From the NCBI GenBank assembly GCA_003427395.1, contig BFEA01000281.1:832562-857330 (forward strand): a stretch of DNA of 24,769 nt, read 5' to 3'. Both the position numbers and the translations under genes were made by a program. A model generated the notes under the pieces. That model had not been told where the DNA came from. It worked only from the letters and a program-made list of their open reading frames with translations, and did no database searches. This document shows, in pieces, positions 9,529-17,663 of this stretch (positions within the stretch are counted from its first letter, which is position 1; each line of letters opens with the position of its first letter). Source of the DNA: Chara braunii. Its lineage: Eukaryota > Streptophyta > Charophyceae > Charales > Characeae.

Positions 9529-10757
9529 TCATGCACCCAAATCTTTGTCAGAGACCAAGCTCTGGCCGCGGCAGGTCTCAACTGCTAGCTGTTTCAAAAG
9601 CTTGGGTCCGGAAAACGTCTCGCGTTTCTTCTCGTTCCAGAACAGTTGAAAAACGCCCGCCAAAATCCACAGCACTTTCTGTGACGCAGCCTTGGCCAGT
9701 TTAGCCAAGGCACCCAATGAAACCTCCGGGGGATACCCCCAGAGGATACTCTCGGTCAGTGCATAGGCAATAGAGCCTACAGACAGGGCCAGAGAGGTCG
9801 ATGATTGCCACAATCTCTTCAGTGTCGATGACAGCACTCCTTTCTTAGATCTCTTGTCTGAGTAGCTAGCGAAATCTTGTATCGACTGGTACCGTAGAGT
9901 CCCCGCGTGCCTCAGGTTTGCACTGTTTTTCGTTTCCTGTACGAAGTGTAGCTGGACAAGTTCTGACAGAATGTACATTCGTCCCCCAATGAACTGCCAC
10001 GTACGGGTGCCAACCAAGCCTTTATCTTTCCTAATCAGCTTGAGCCTCTGGTCGTACGTCTTCTCAAACGCATCCAGAATTTCTATTGCTCTCTGCTACG
10101 TCTGCTGTTCTTTGTTGTAACCCACGACGATCGACACATCATCCACCATCCTCCATCCCAGCACCAATCTCCTTTCAGTTCCTAGGCTTGATAGGAAAGC
10201 AGCTTCCGCCATCGCACATGTCACGGTCGCCAAAACCAGACTAGTGGTCTTCCCCATGGGGATTCCCACGATTTGTCTCCTTACTACATCGCCATGCATC
10301 ATGTATGCATGTGTGAGGTCATAGTCTAGTATTGTCCTGATCGTATCCAGAGGTATAGTGATGAAACCATCCTCCTTTCGGTACGTCTTTAACAGTTGGC
10401 ACACCTTTCCTCTCATTGTCACTCTCACCTGCTACCATCTTGCTCTTCAAAATGTAAAAGCAGATCTAGCACTGCATTCTTTACGGACAGATGAGATAGT
10501 GACGGAAACATCTCTTTTACATCATAGCACCTCCCCACTGCGCTATCACATCCTTTCTTCCCTAGCACGTCACCTGTTCGTTCCAGATCGTTCTTGAGCT
10601 CAATCGTCGACTTCAGGTGAAAATTCCTCATCCTTGAGAATCTCGTGACAAGACACTGCAGCGCCTTCGCGCCTCTCCGTTGTGCTAGCACTGCAGGGTC
10701 GTTGCACGCTGGAGCGATAGGTCGCCAGCGTTGAAGGTCTTTATCCTTCGGTATAAC
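9529..10757 (-). pseudogene. reverse transcriptase core and thumb of the PLE
   Basis: In order: IPKDKDLQRWRPIAPA (10757-10710, pre-fingers block with RPI), motif A CYDVKEMFPSL (catalytic Asp codon 10521-10523), the frameshift near 10428, motif B IVGIPMGKTTS (about 10240-10275), and motif C MVDDVSIVV (Asp-Asp codons 10138-10143). A TAG at 10096-10098 follows, then about 190 residues of thumb and C-terminus that stay in frame to the stop at 9529. Both catalytic sites are intact, so the loss of function comes from the stops and the frameshift. GIPMG and the surrounding blocks are typical of PLE/telomerase-type RTs. No endonuclease follows the RT: the frame ends within the pseudo-LTR in an Ala/Leu/Lys-rich tail. 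Confidence 0.85.
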
Positions 10758-12022
10758 TTAGGCTTTCCCCAGCCTCCCGCCTGTCTTCCACTTACCGATC
10801 TCTGCAAGTCCCGCAGCCTCGAAATCTCTCTTGCATCTTGTCAGCACCTCTGCCTTCTGTTCGGTCACGGTCTCATAGCCACGATTCCAGGTGAATGTGC
10901 TACCAAACCCATGCCTATACAGCACAGGGAAGATAACGACAGTATCACCTGGATTACGATCAACGGGACACAGTACCAGGCCTTGATACCTTGAAAACCA
11001 GGATCGCACCTCGCTTTCTGTCCACGTAGCATTGTTCCCGGTCCCCGGCAAGAGACAGGATTCCACATCAATCTTTTTTCCCGACTCGCCTTTGAGGTGG
11101 GCGGTCGCCACGCAGATCCCATGTCTTATATCCCTCCTACAGCTCATCGCATCTGGTCTTGTGATATTCCGCGCGTTGCGGACGAAGTCCGGAGTGTTGT
11201 CCATATCAGACAAGCGCGTGAGTACGTGTCCATCCTGCTTCAGTAAAACGAAACGTACACAGGGACACTGTGTCGTTCCTGTGTGGGCATGCGACCTGTG
11301 GTTATACGCAACCTCACCTACTGTCTTATTCCGTGTGTTCACCACTCTGACCTTCGTCTTCACAAAAGCAGCCAATGCCGTGTCTCTAAGCTTCTCCTCC
11401 ACTACGGCTTCCGTCTGTCGCCTAACATCTGCCTTAGGAATCACAACATTGTACGGGTACTTCACGATCACTCTCCGTCTTACACTCACCCCAGTCTTCT
11501 TTCTTATCGCGCGATCTAACTTCAGTTTCAACTTTTCCCTTGTCGCCTTTCTACCGAACAAGCTAGCCGTCCTGTATAGTCCCACTAACTTCCTGGTGGA
11601 TTGTTTTTTGAGAGAGCCGGTCAGTCTCGGCTGTCTCAGAAGCCTAATCAGTTCCAGTTTATACTGCTCAGTCATAGAAGTTGTCTTACGGAAATGCACA
11701 AATTTCACAAAACCTCCTGACTGGCAGAACGACTTTGCGTACCTCAACAGAATCAGTTTTCCACCGACCTCTACCTCGGACATCCCAAACTGTGTAGTGA
11801 TTTGGTTCCATCCGTCTGTCCACTGTTTTCCTGCCAAGAATTCCACAGTTGTCATGCCAACTTTCTCCTCGAACTTCTCTTTCATCCAGTTCAACAGCGA
11901 AGTCCTCGTTCCTTCCGTGGTAGTGAACTTGACCACCGTCAGGCCCGCTGTATCGCTTCCCCGTTTCTTCCTCTCCCTTCTCCCTCTCCGTCGTCTAGAC
12001 TTCGGTCCTCTCTTCATCGTAC
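10758..12022 (-). pseudogene. basic linker with CxC motif and RT N-terminal motifs
   Basis: Directly after the endonuclease is a strongly basic patch (KRGPKSRRRRGRRERKKRG), a possible nuclear localisation or RNA-binding segment. About 200 residues of charged helical sequence follow, then TQCPCVRF (CPC at 11259-11267), matching the CxC motif reported between endonuclease and RT in Naiad/Chlamys PLEs. Further on is CPVDRNPGDTVVIFP (about 10915-10962), in the place of the D-K-G/N motif common before the PLE RT core. The segment is open for 461 codons and ends at TAA 10758-10760, probably a mutated CAA, since the next codons VIPKDKDLQRWRPIA continue the RT in the same frame. Confidence 0.72.
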
Positions 12023-12284
12023 CTCTGGTGTTCAGGCTCGGTGATAAGTCCCGGATCAGGTAACGTTCGAAGTTCAGATCGTCAGCTGCAGTTTCGCGTC
12101 GAATAGGAATGACCACGAAATTGTCGATGCCGAAAGTTCTCATCCATCAATACAGTTGGGAAGCTTTTCCCTTGGCTCTTGTTGTCGCCGCGTACACGTG
12201 CTCTCGCCATCAATGTAGGATGGTTCTTGTCGTGCTTCCTACATACACCCTCGTGGCCCACGGGCTCATGATAATGTACGTCCC
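12023..12284 (-). pseudogene. GIY-YIG endonuclease domain (N-terminal to RT)
   Basis: The first signature reads GTYIIMSP, and the second, YVG, follows in RVYVGST (together about 12240-12284). Next comes the catalytic helix, whose conserved Arg is lost to a stop: LH-stop-WREHVYAA (TGA 12210-12212, expected CGA). A second TGA (12147-12149) sits in QLY-stop-WMRTFG, again where Arg is expected. The domain ends with the metal-binding Glu in FERYLI and the closing LSPSLNT. It would nick the target DNA to prime reverse transcription. In animal Penelope elements this domain lies after the RT; here it lies before it. Confidence 0.82.
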
Positions 12285-12512
12285 TCCAGTGCGTAGATCT
12301 AGAGTTCCTTCACCACAATCAGCCTTGTCCAGGTACTTGGTCAGCCATTTGATCTCTCCCGTCAAACCGAGTAGCATAGTGGTAGTCGTGATATATTGCT
12401 CGATATCTACTAGCTCTTCACCCTTCGCCCTCTGAGCTCGAAGAGTCCGTCTGGTGTCCATATACGTTCTCAGCGTACTCTAGAGCTCACCGGTCGTAGG
12501 GGTCGACGCTAG

Positions 12513-13724
12513 TCACTCGGAACCTTGTTCTTCCGGCGGCATAGACCTGATGATGTTACGTGGGGGCATAAACATCCTAGTCTTGGCTCTCGTATTAACC
12601 GTTGTTTTAACCACTTCTGGCGGTGTCTTGTCCACGACTTCCGTCTCCTGGCTCCTCTGTCCTTCCTCTCGCTTCGAATGCGTGGCGAAGAAACCTTCGT
12701 ACGCCCTCTTTGTCTGTCTCTTAACCAGTTCTATCACCATTTCATCTTTCCTGGTCAATCGTATCCCTTCCTTCTCGCAGATTTCTCGAAGCTGAGGTAC
12801 CTTATTCGTCGAGTACTGTTGCATCACCTGTAGTGTATACTCCACGAAACCTTCCTTCGAGCATCCTGCAGGGATGCCTTTGTAACCTCCAGTAAGCGGT
12901 GTGCGAGGTTCGTCGGTTCCCGTCTCCCTCAGCGTCGCGGGAGTTTCCAACTTGGTCGAGCATTCTCCTTTCTCATACACCCTGGGCGGTGTCTTCTTAG
13001 CCGGTCTCCCTCTTCCACGTGTAGCCTTAGCTTTCGAACGCCTCTTCTCAGCTCGAAGAAGCCATATAATCCACACTGCTTCCTCCTCCGAATCCTCGCT
13101 GGACTTATCTGTCATATCGTCACTGTTCTCATCCAAATCCGAACTCATGGGATCTCACACTAGGCGTTTCTCTCTCCTTCTCTCGGTTCTTTTACGTGCC
13201 TTCTTCCTCGCCTTCTCTTTAGTGATCACCTTACTTTGAGGTGAAATCTTGGGACTCGTTCTCTTAACCGGGTCTTGTCTGTTCTCCTTCGCCTTGTTAG
13301 CCGCCTCCTCCTGTTGCCTCCTCCACTTCTCTTCGATCTCTGCCTGAAGCTGTAGTTTCATCTCCTCAGTTCTCTTAGCGATATCCATCTCTTGCTTCCG
13401 TTCATCCTCCTCTCTCTATCGTTTTTGTTCGTCTTCAGCCCTTCTCCGTTTTTCTTCTTTCTTCTCCTCCATCAGGTCTCTTACGAATGCGTGGACTTCG
13501 TCTTCTTGTTGGTTCGGTCTTCCACGCTTCGCCCAGCAGTCTCGAGCGATGTGCCCCATCTTTCCGCACTCGTAACAGTTCACCCCGTTTCTCCCCCCAT
13601 AGCCTCCATTGTTCCCATTGTTTCCGTTATTACCGTGATTATTTTCGTTATTCATAATGCCCCTAATTTCGTATCGTCTATTCCCTTCGATAGAACGATA
13701 GTTCTCAGACGGTCTCCTTTTCAA
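12513..13724 (-). pseudogene. Gag-like nucleic-acid-binding N-terminal region of the PLE
   Basis: Asn/Gly-rich start, then a retroviral-type zinc knuckle C-x2-C-x4-H-x4-C (CYECGKMGHIARDC, 13536-13577). Next comes a long Glu/Lys/Arg coiled coil (about 13190-13490) crossed by the TAG at 13416. After the TGA at 13155 the frame continues with an acidic serine-rich stretch (about 13070-13148), an AT-hook (RGRGRPAKK, about 12993-13019) and a SAP-like helix pair (VPQLREICEKEG...IELVK, about 12717-12806). CCHC knuckles bind RNA or single-stranded DNA; AT-hook and SAP motifs bind AT-rich DNA or chromatin. These are family properties; the role in this element is inferred. Canonical PLEs as usually described have no Gag-like region. 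Stops at 13416, 13155 and 12513 either break one protein or separate small ORFs. Confidence 0.7.
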
Positions 13725-13911
13725 CTTTCCCTCGTAAGAATAGCCTTTCCCTTCATGTAGCTAGCTACTTGGGGCAACTTACACGATGCTACACCTGCTG
13801 ACCTAGCTAGGATACTCATAAGCAATCTAACTCTGAAGTACTCTAACTCTAACTCTGAAGAATAATCTAACACAACCACCATTACGTTAAAAGACGCCGG
13901 TTACTGCGTTC
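13725..13911 (-). other. PLE 5' leader between pseudo-LTR and coding frame
   Basis: Short non-coding stretch between the right pseudo-LTR and the zinc-knuckle frame, with repeated CTCTAACTCTAACTCTGAAG-like phrases (plus strand, about 13835-13865). A small out-of-frame ATG (minus strand, near 13755) opens an 11-codon reading frame. Confidence 0.5.
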
Positions 13912-14158
13912 CCATAAGCAGGCAGACTGTGGCAAACAGCCTGTCGGGAGACACAGTAGTCGGGAAGATACATGCACACTCAGTAGCAGCGGCACAGAGT
14001 TAATGAACAAAACCCGAAAAAACTGTCAATACAACGTGACATAGCACAAACCAGCTTTCCAAAGTTCAAACATCAAGATACTCCGAGACGCAGCCACACT
14101 TCATGCATGTCTCAACCCAAAAACCATATCCAGATCTCCCCGAAAACGACAAAGTAGA

Positions 14159-14208
14159 TTCCTTCTACCGGTTTCGTCCGGCTACTACTCGGACTCATCA
14201 AGAAGGCG
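14159..14208 (-). ncRNA. hammerhead ribozyme, right copy
   Basis: Minus strand: stem I 14206-14202 (CCTTC) with 14165-14161 (GAAGG), five perfect pairs. Core 14201-14195 TTGATGA (consensus CUGANGA, C3 changed to U). Stem II 14194-14190 with 14180-14176 (GTCCG/CGGAC), five perfect pairs, loop 14189-14181. Invariant GAAA 14175-14172, palindromic CCGG as minimal stem III, UA at 14167-14166, so the predicted cut is between 14166 and 14165. The left copy differs at the neighbouring core base, so each copy supplies the consensus base the other has lost; the parent motif was very likely a canonical core. The C3 change should greatly reduce cleavage. Confidence 0.85.
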
Positions 14209-14402
14209 TACTCCCCAGAGCACTTCTGTCGAAAAGAGGCCTAAAGCCTTGCCTCTTCCTACTACATATACGCGTCACGAGTCACTTCTTCCTATGCCTA
14301 TCACCTCGTCACTTCTTCCTATGCCTATCACCTCGTCACGTGCCTATGTCGTGAATCTGGACATACTGTAAGTCACACTACATAAGTCGCTAGGTAGATA
14401 AA

Positions 14403-14532
14403 NNNNNNNNNNNNNNNNNNNNNNNNNNNNNNNNNNNNNNNNNNNNNNNNNNNNNNNNNNNNNNNNNNNNNNNNNNNNNNNNNNNNNNNNNNNNNNNNNN
14501 NNNNNNNNNNNNNNNNNNNNNNNNNNNNNNNN
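14403..14532. other. assembly gap (130 N)
   Basis: The gap lies in the right pseudo-LTR where the left copy has about 70 bases including the (AAAAT)n tract, so it holds no hidden gene. Confidence 0.99.
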
Positions 14533-14591
14533 GGCCACGGTACCGCTTCGTCCCGTGGCCCGACCCAACAAAATTTAGTCGGACAGTTATA

Positions 14592-14836
14592 TCATGCACC
14601 CAAATCTTTGTCAGAGACCAAGCTCTGACCGCGACAGGTCTCAACTGCTAGCTGTTTCAAAAGCTTGGGTCCGGAGAACGTCTCGCGTTTCTTCTCGTCC
14701 CAAAACAGTTGAAAAACGCCCGCCAAAATCCACAGCAGTTTCTGTGACGCAGCCTTGGCTAGTTTAGCCAAGGCACCCAATGAAACCTTGGCCAGTTTAG
14801 CCAAGGCACCCAATGAAGCCTTGGCCAGTTTAGTCA
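14592..14836 (-). pseudogene. duplicated 3' end of the PLE frame inside the 5' pseudo-LTR
   Basis: Encodes the same C-terminus as 9529-9726 (AASQKLLWILAGVFQLF... to SLVSDKDLGA and stop), with only a few changes. It is preceded by extra copies of the peptide unit LAKxSLGALAK from the tandem DNA repeat. It has no start of its own and comes from the pseudo-LTR duplication, not from a gene. Confidence 0.8.
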
Positions 14837-15700
14837 TAACTTGAACGATTCTAAAACCAGATCGCGAAATCAACAAGAAAAATTATGAACTATTGATTGA
14901 GATCAACTAAGAAATCATAATTACCATCCAATAATGTCTTAAAGAAATTTTCATATTAGGAAAAGAAAAACAAGACCTAAGCCCCAAGCTCAACAAAAAT
15001 AGGTCATGCCTCAAGAATTATTGGAGATTTCGTCGTTGCGTAGGTCCCCTTAAAACACTTGAAGACCCAGTTCGTGCAATCCATCATGTCTCGCAGTCCC
15101 TTGATCCAGCAGCCCCACCCCTATAGAGTCCAAACTCAGCCCCAGCCTCTTCCTGAGGGAGGAACACGTTCCCCTCCCTATAGCCCGTGCTAATATAGCC
15201 CCTTGGCAAGCTGCACTGACCAGAAGAGATTTGGTAGGACACAATCACCTCCTTATCACTGCCCATATGCGATTGCATTGTGAGTAACCACGTCAAGCCT
15301 GTTGACGCCACCTCACAGAGAGTTCAGTCCCTTCCCAACGATCCGGAGGCCGCTAAATAAGAAGAAGGAGAGACGAAGTAAAAAAAAGGGCAAGTATAGG
15401 AAATCCCCCACCATCGAGCCCCCGCTCCCCCCACCCATCTTCTCCTCAGCACAATCCCCATTCCACTCCACTGCGACCGACGACCTGCCATCGCCCGTCC
15501 CCCTCCTATCTTGCCTCCACGAAATCTCCAACGCACGCCATCGCACGCTATCGAAGTTTTACACCCATCATCCTTCTTTGCGTCGCTTTGTTCACTCTTC
15601 CCTCAACGCTCGCCTCGCCACGCCGTCCTGTGTCGTGCTCCCGCGATTCCTGTACCGAATGGGGCCTAGCGCTCCCGGCCTCGCTGCGCCCCCTCAAGGG
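14834..15700. other. no gene seen
   Basis: Flank to the right of the PLE. AT-rich to about 15000, then mixed composition with a C-rich patch (about 15400-15500). A 168-codon plus frame (15302-15808) runs into the ~200-bp repeat and shows no domain, so I do not call it. Confidence 0.5.
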
Positions 15701-15960
15701 AATAATCGTTGCACTGATTTGACCCATATTCCATTTTGCCACTTAGCCATATGTGGGCCAACGGAAAAAGTACTCAAACTTAATGATTTTTCGCGCCCAG
15801 AAGAATGAGTGAAAAAACCTAAAAATTGCAGTGCTCGTAGATTTTGTTGTTATCTTTCCAAGAAAAATATTAAATAAATTTTGTAAAAATCATTCCAACT
15901 ACGAAATAGATCGCGGCTGCAATTTGACCCATATTCCAATTTGTCATGTAGTCTCCCTTT

Positions 15961-15964
<4 letters not shown>

Positions 15965-16018
<54 letters not shown>
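15965..16018. repeat. (CT)n microsatellite
   Basis: About 27 CT units, followed by a C-rich GGTATCCCCCCCCCC stretch. Confidence 0.97.
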
Positions 16019-16021
<3 letters not shown>

Positions 16022-16083
16022 ATCCCCCCCCCCCTCCTTCTCTCACTCTCTCGTATGCTCACTTAGTCTCATTGCTTTGGCTA

Positions 16084-16185
16084 CCTTAGGGCTGCGTTCC
16101 CCACCCCGACATGGTAGACAATCTGCAAATTGTTATGAGCATAGAAATTGTCAAAGTTGCCTCTTGCAAATTCGCAGCCCTAAGG
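16084..16185. mobile_element. MITE-like element with 13-bp terminal inverted repeats
   Basis: CCTTAGGGCTGCG (16084-16096) and CGCAGCCCTAAGG (16173-16185) are perfect reverse complements around a 76-base interior. TAGGGCTGCG-type termini resemble some plant hAT-related MITEs, but I see no 8-bp target duplication. The left end plus upstream CATTGCTTTGGCTA recurs at 22098. Confidence 0.5.
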
Positions 16186-16475
16186 CTGCAGTATAGTGGG
16201 CTTCAGTGTCTGTATCAAGGTGGCGTATTTTCCGTGGTGGGAGACCAATGCACAAGTAGGCTCTTAGGGGGTTAAAATTTCCTAGGGACTGATCCTTTGC
16301 AATATTGCGGACTTCCTACAACTAACTCTTCTAGAATAGGGACTTGGAAAAATGAACAACCGGTCGTCAGGTGGAAGCGGACCACAAGAAGAAGCAAGAT
16401 GGGGAGGCTTTCAAGTTGTTTGGAGTCCCACGTGCAGGTTGGCGGGTCCAGTCCCGCAATTTCCAGGAGGCAACT
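16186..16475. other. no gene seen
   Basis: Mixed-composition DNA with a frame of 61 codons and no recognisable motif. Confidence 0.45.
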
Positions 16476-16745
16476 TTGGTGATTTTTGTGCTCAGAGCAA
16501 TTAGCAGAAAAATCTGAATATTTGAAAATCTATAAATTGGGTTGTGATGTTTCCAGGAAAAATATAAACTTAAAAAAAAAAAAATGTTAAGACCACAAAA
16601 TAATCGCGCGCGCTGATTCGGTGCATTTTCCATTTTTGCCCCTCAACCATGTGTGGGCCAACTGAAAATTACTCCAACTTCAATGATTTTCCACAAAAAA
16701 TCTGAAAATTGAAGTGCCCGTAGATTTTATTGTGGTATTTCCAGG

Positions 16746-16752
16746 AAAAAAA

Positions 16753-16807
<55 letters not shown>

Positions 16808-16818
16808 AATAAAATAAA
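16746..16818. repeat. (AAAT)n microsatellite
   Basis: About 15 AAAT units, then AAAAT units, inside the ~200-bp repeat. Confidence 0.95.
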
Positions 16819-16886
16819 AAATTTCAACCGCGAAATAGATCGCAGTCGCAATCGAGCCATATTCCATTTTTGTCATTCAGCCACTC

Positions 16887-16889
<3 letters not shown>

Positions 16890-16934
<45 letters not shown>
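16890..16934. repeat. (CT)n microsatellite
   Basis: Pure CT run directly before the first 1.9-kb unit. Confidence 0.95.
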
Positions 16935-16939
<5 letters not shown>

Positions 16940-17348
16940 CTCGAGCGCTTCATCCCATTGTGACGCCCAACCTCACGCCCAGAGCGACTTCCTGATCGGA
17001 GTGGGATGGGGGCCCGAAAGTGCGAAAAAGGGGTGTGCCAAGGATTTTAGGATAGTGGGGGTGGAGTTCCAGGTCAGAAATGAAATCTCCTGTGGCAAGC
17101 GTTAGGGGCTATTATGCAAGATAGTAAACGCGAACCGCGTCCGACTTTTATGCCTTGGGGGATGTCATCACCATCCCCATGAGTTTCGTTGTCGAGGCCA
17201 GACTCGGATTTCGTGAACTGGTGGAACACTATGTGTGTCGCGTTGCCTAACCAATCGTCAGCGTCGCTCGTGATAAGCCTCCGAGTCGGACGAAGCGGGT
17301 CTCAGGCGCAGGCTGTGTGCTCGTTGTTCGGCCTCAGTCCGGGTTCGT

Positions 17349-17663
17349 CTAACGAACCCTGTGGCTCGGTACTCGCTGTCTTGCTGGCACTCGGAGCACA
17401 GTCTCGATGATGACAACACCGGGTTCGGCGATGACGTGGCTTACGTTTGAGAAGGGGAACTGAGAGGGAAAAGGGATCGCGCTTAGGGCCTGTTCGATAT
17501 CCCACTCACAAACACGTTCCTTTCCCGTCCGAAAGGGGAACTTTGGAGGGTTGGGGCGTGGTTGTGCGAGAAGACAAACATTTTTCCTCTCCCAGTATTC
17601 TTGGAACCGTTGGTGTCTCAGGCTCTCCCGATCCGTGACGTGGAAGGGAGTCCCATCATCCAT
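17349..17663 (-). CDS. short ORF of unit A, conserved with unit B (unknown)
   Basis: 104 codons from an ATG. The first ~60 residues align with the ORF at 19504-19818: RFQEYWE against KYREYWE, PPKFPFRTGKERVCEWDIEQAL against YPKFPCLTEHDRLCARDFHWAI. Conserved positions are mostly aromatic, Pro, Arg and acidic residues, and both start with ATG at the same alignment place. After that the two sequences diverge, so the real exon may end there or the ORFs may be remnants. No known domain recognised. It lies about 1 kb downstream of the minus-strand TATA-like site with a (GA)n tract between. Confidence 0.35.
   Translation of the reverse strand: MDDGTPFHVTDRESLRHQRFQEYWERKNVCLLAQPRPNPPKFPFRTGKERVCEWDIEQALSAIPFPSQFPFSNVSHVIAEPGVVIIETVLRVPARQRVPSHRVR

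Larger units (their letters stand above)
8935..9724 (-). repeat. PLE 3' (left) pseudo-LTR
   Basis: Aligns nearly base for base with 13912-14833. It contains a hammerhead ribozyme (9181-9230), an (AAAAT)n tract (about 9402-9440) and, at its right end, the last ~65 codons of the RT frame, with the stop at 9529-9531. Unlike the right copy it has a single ACTTCTTCCTATGCCTATC-type unit and a single AAGGCACCCAATGAAACC unit. Confidence 0.88.
9529..13724 (-). pseudogene. PLE polyprotein frame (zinc knuckle-GIY-YIG-RT)
   Basis: About 1,400 codons that read continuously in one frame from 13724 to about 10428, then after a one-base shift to 9529. In-frame stops: TAG 13416-13418, TGA 13155-13157, TGA 12513-12515, TAG 12480-12482, TGA 12210-12212, TGA 12147-12149, TAA 10758-10760, TAG 10096-10098. 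The frameshift lies near 10428, where AGCAGGTGAGAG has apparently lost a base. Every stop can arise from CAG, CGA or CAA by a single C-to-T change. The first ATG in frame is 13653-13655; an in-frame TAG just upstream of 13749 limits the N-terminus. Some stops may instead be real borders: the TGA at 13155 is followed two codons later by an ATG. The product would prime and reverse-transcribe the element RNA at a nicked chromosomal target. Confidence 0.85.
8935..14833 (-). mobile_element. Penelope-like retroelement, N-terminal GIY-YIG type, decayed
   Basis: A minus-strand element of about 5.9 kb bounded by homologous pseudo-LTRs. It encodes, in order, a CCHC zinc knuckle, a charged coiled coil, AT-hook and SAP-like motifs, GIY-YIG endonuclease, a CxC linker and a reverse transcriptase. 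Established knowledge: PLEs carry pseudo-LTRs from partial tandem insertion and a GIY-YIG endonuclease, and the Naiad/Chlamys clade places that endonuclease before the RT with a CxC-containing linker. All of these are visible here. The 3' end of the coding frame lies inside the pseudo-LTR, so the 5' (right) copy repeats the last codons of the ORF. Eight in-frame stops and one frameshift make autonomous activity unlikely. A clear target-site duplication was not found; CATAAC occurs near both ends (about 8936 and 14835), which may be chance. Confidence 0.85.
13912..14833 (-). repeat. PLE 5' (right) pseudo-LTR
   Basis: Homologous to 8935-9724 with few substitutions. Differences: a tandem duplication of a ~27-base unit (ACTTCTTCCTATGCCTATC..., 14285-14338), the 130-N gap over the A-rich tract, and at the far right about two and a half copies of a ~33-base unit (AAGGCACCCAATGAARCC plus TTGGCCAGTTTAG) where the left copy has one. 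Similarity stops at about 14833. Confidence 0.88.
15716..16885. repeat. array of a diverged ~200-230-bp repeat
   Basis: Recurring blocks: ACCCATATTCCATTTTTGCC, CCATGTGTGGGCCAACTG, a CTCCAACTTCAATGATTTT-like block, a GTGCCCGTAGATTTTGTTG-like block, TTTCCAGGAAAAATA and CGAAATAGATCGCGG. Starts are near 15718, 15924, 16616 and 16850. The array is interrupted by (CT)n at 15965-16018, the small TIR element, an A-run near 16570 and an (AAAT)n tract. An inverted member lies near 7800. It behaves as an old satellite-like or interspersed family. Confidence 0.6.

Noticed and set aside
10481-10515. CAGATGAGATAG...GGAAAC resembling a hammerhead core on the plus strand
   Set aside because: Core should be CUGANGA, stem II does not pair properly and it lies antisense to RT motif A; coincidence.
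11032-12063. 343-codon open frame on the plus strand
   Set aside because: Lies entirely antisense to the PLE linker and endonuclease, whose minus frame has recognisable motifs; the plus translation has none.
8935-14833. LTR retrotransposon interpretation of the flanking repeats
   Set aside because: No integrase, protease or RNase H is seen, the ORF runs into the repeat, and the endonuclease is GIY-YIG; the PLE reading fits better.
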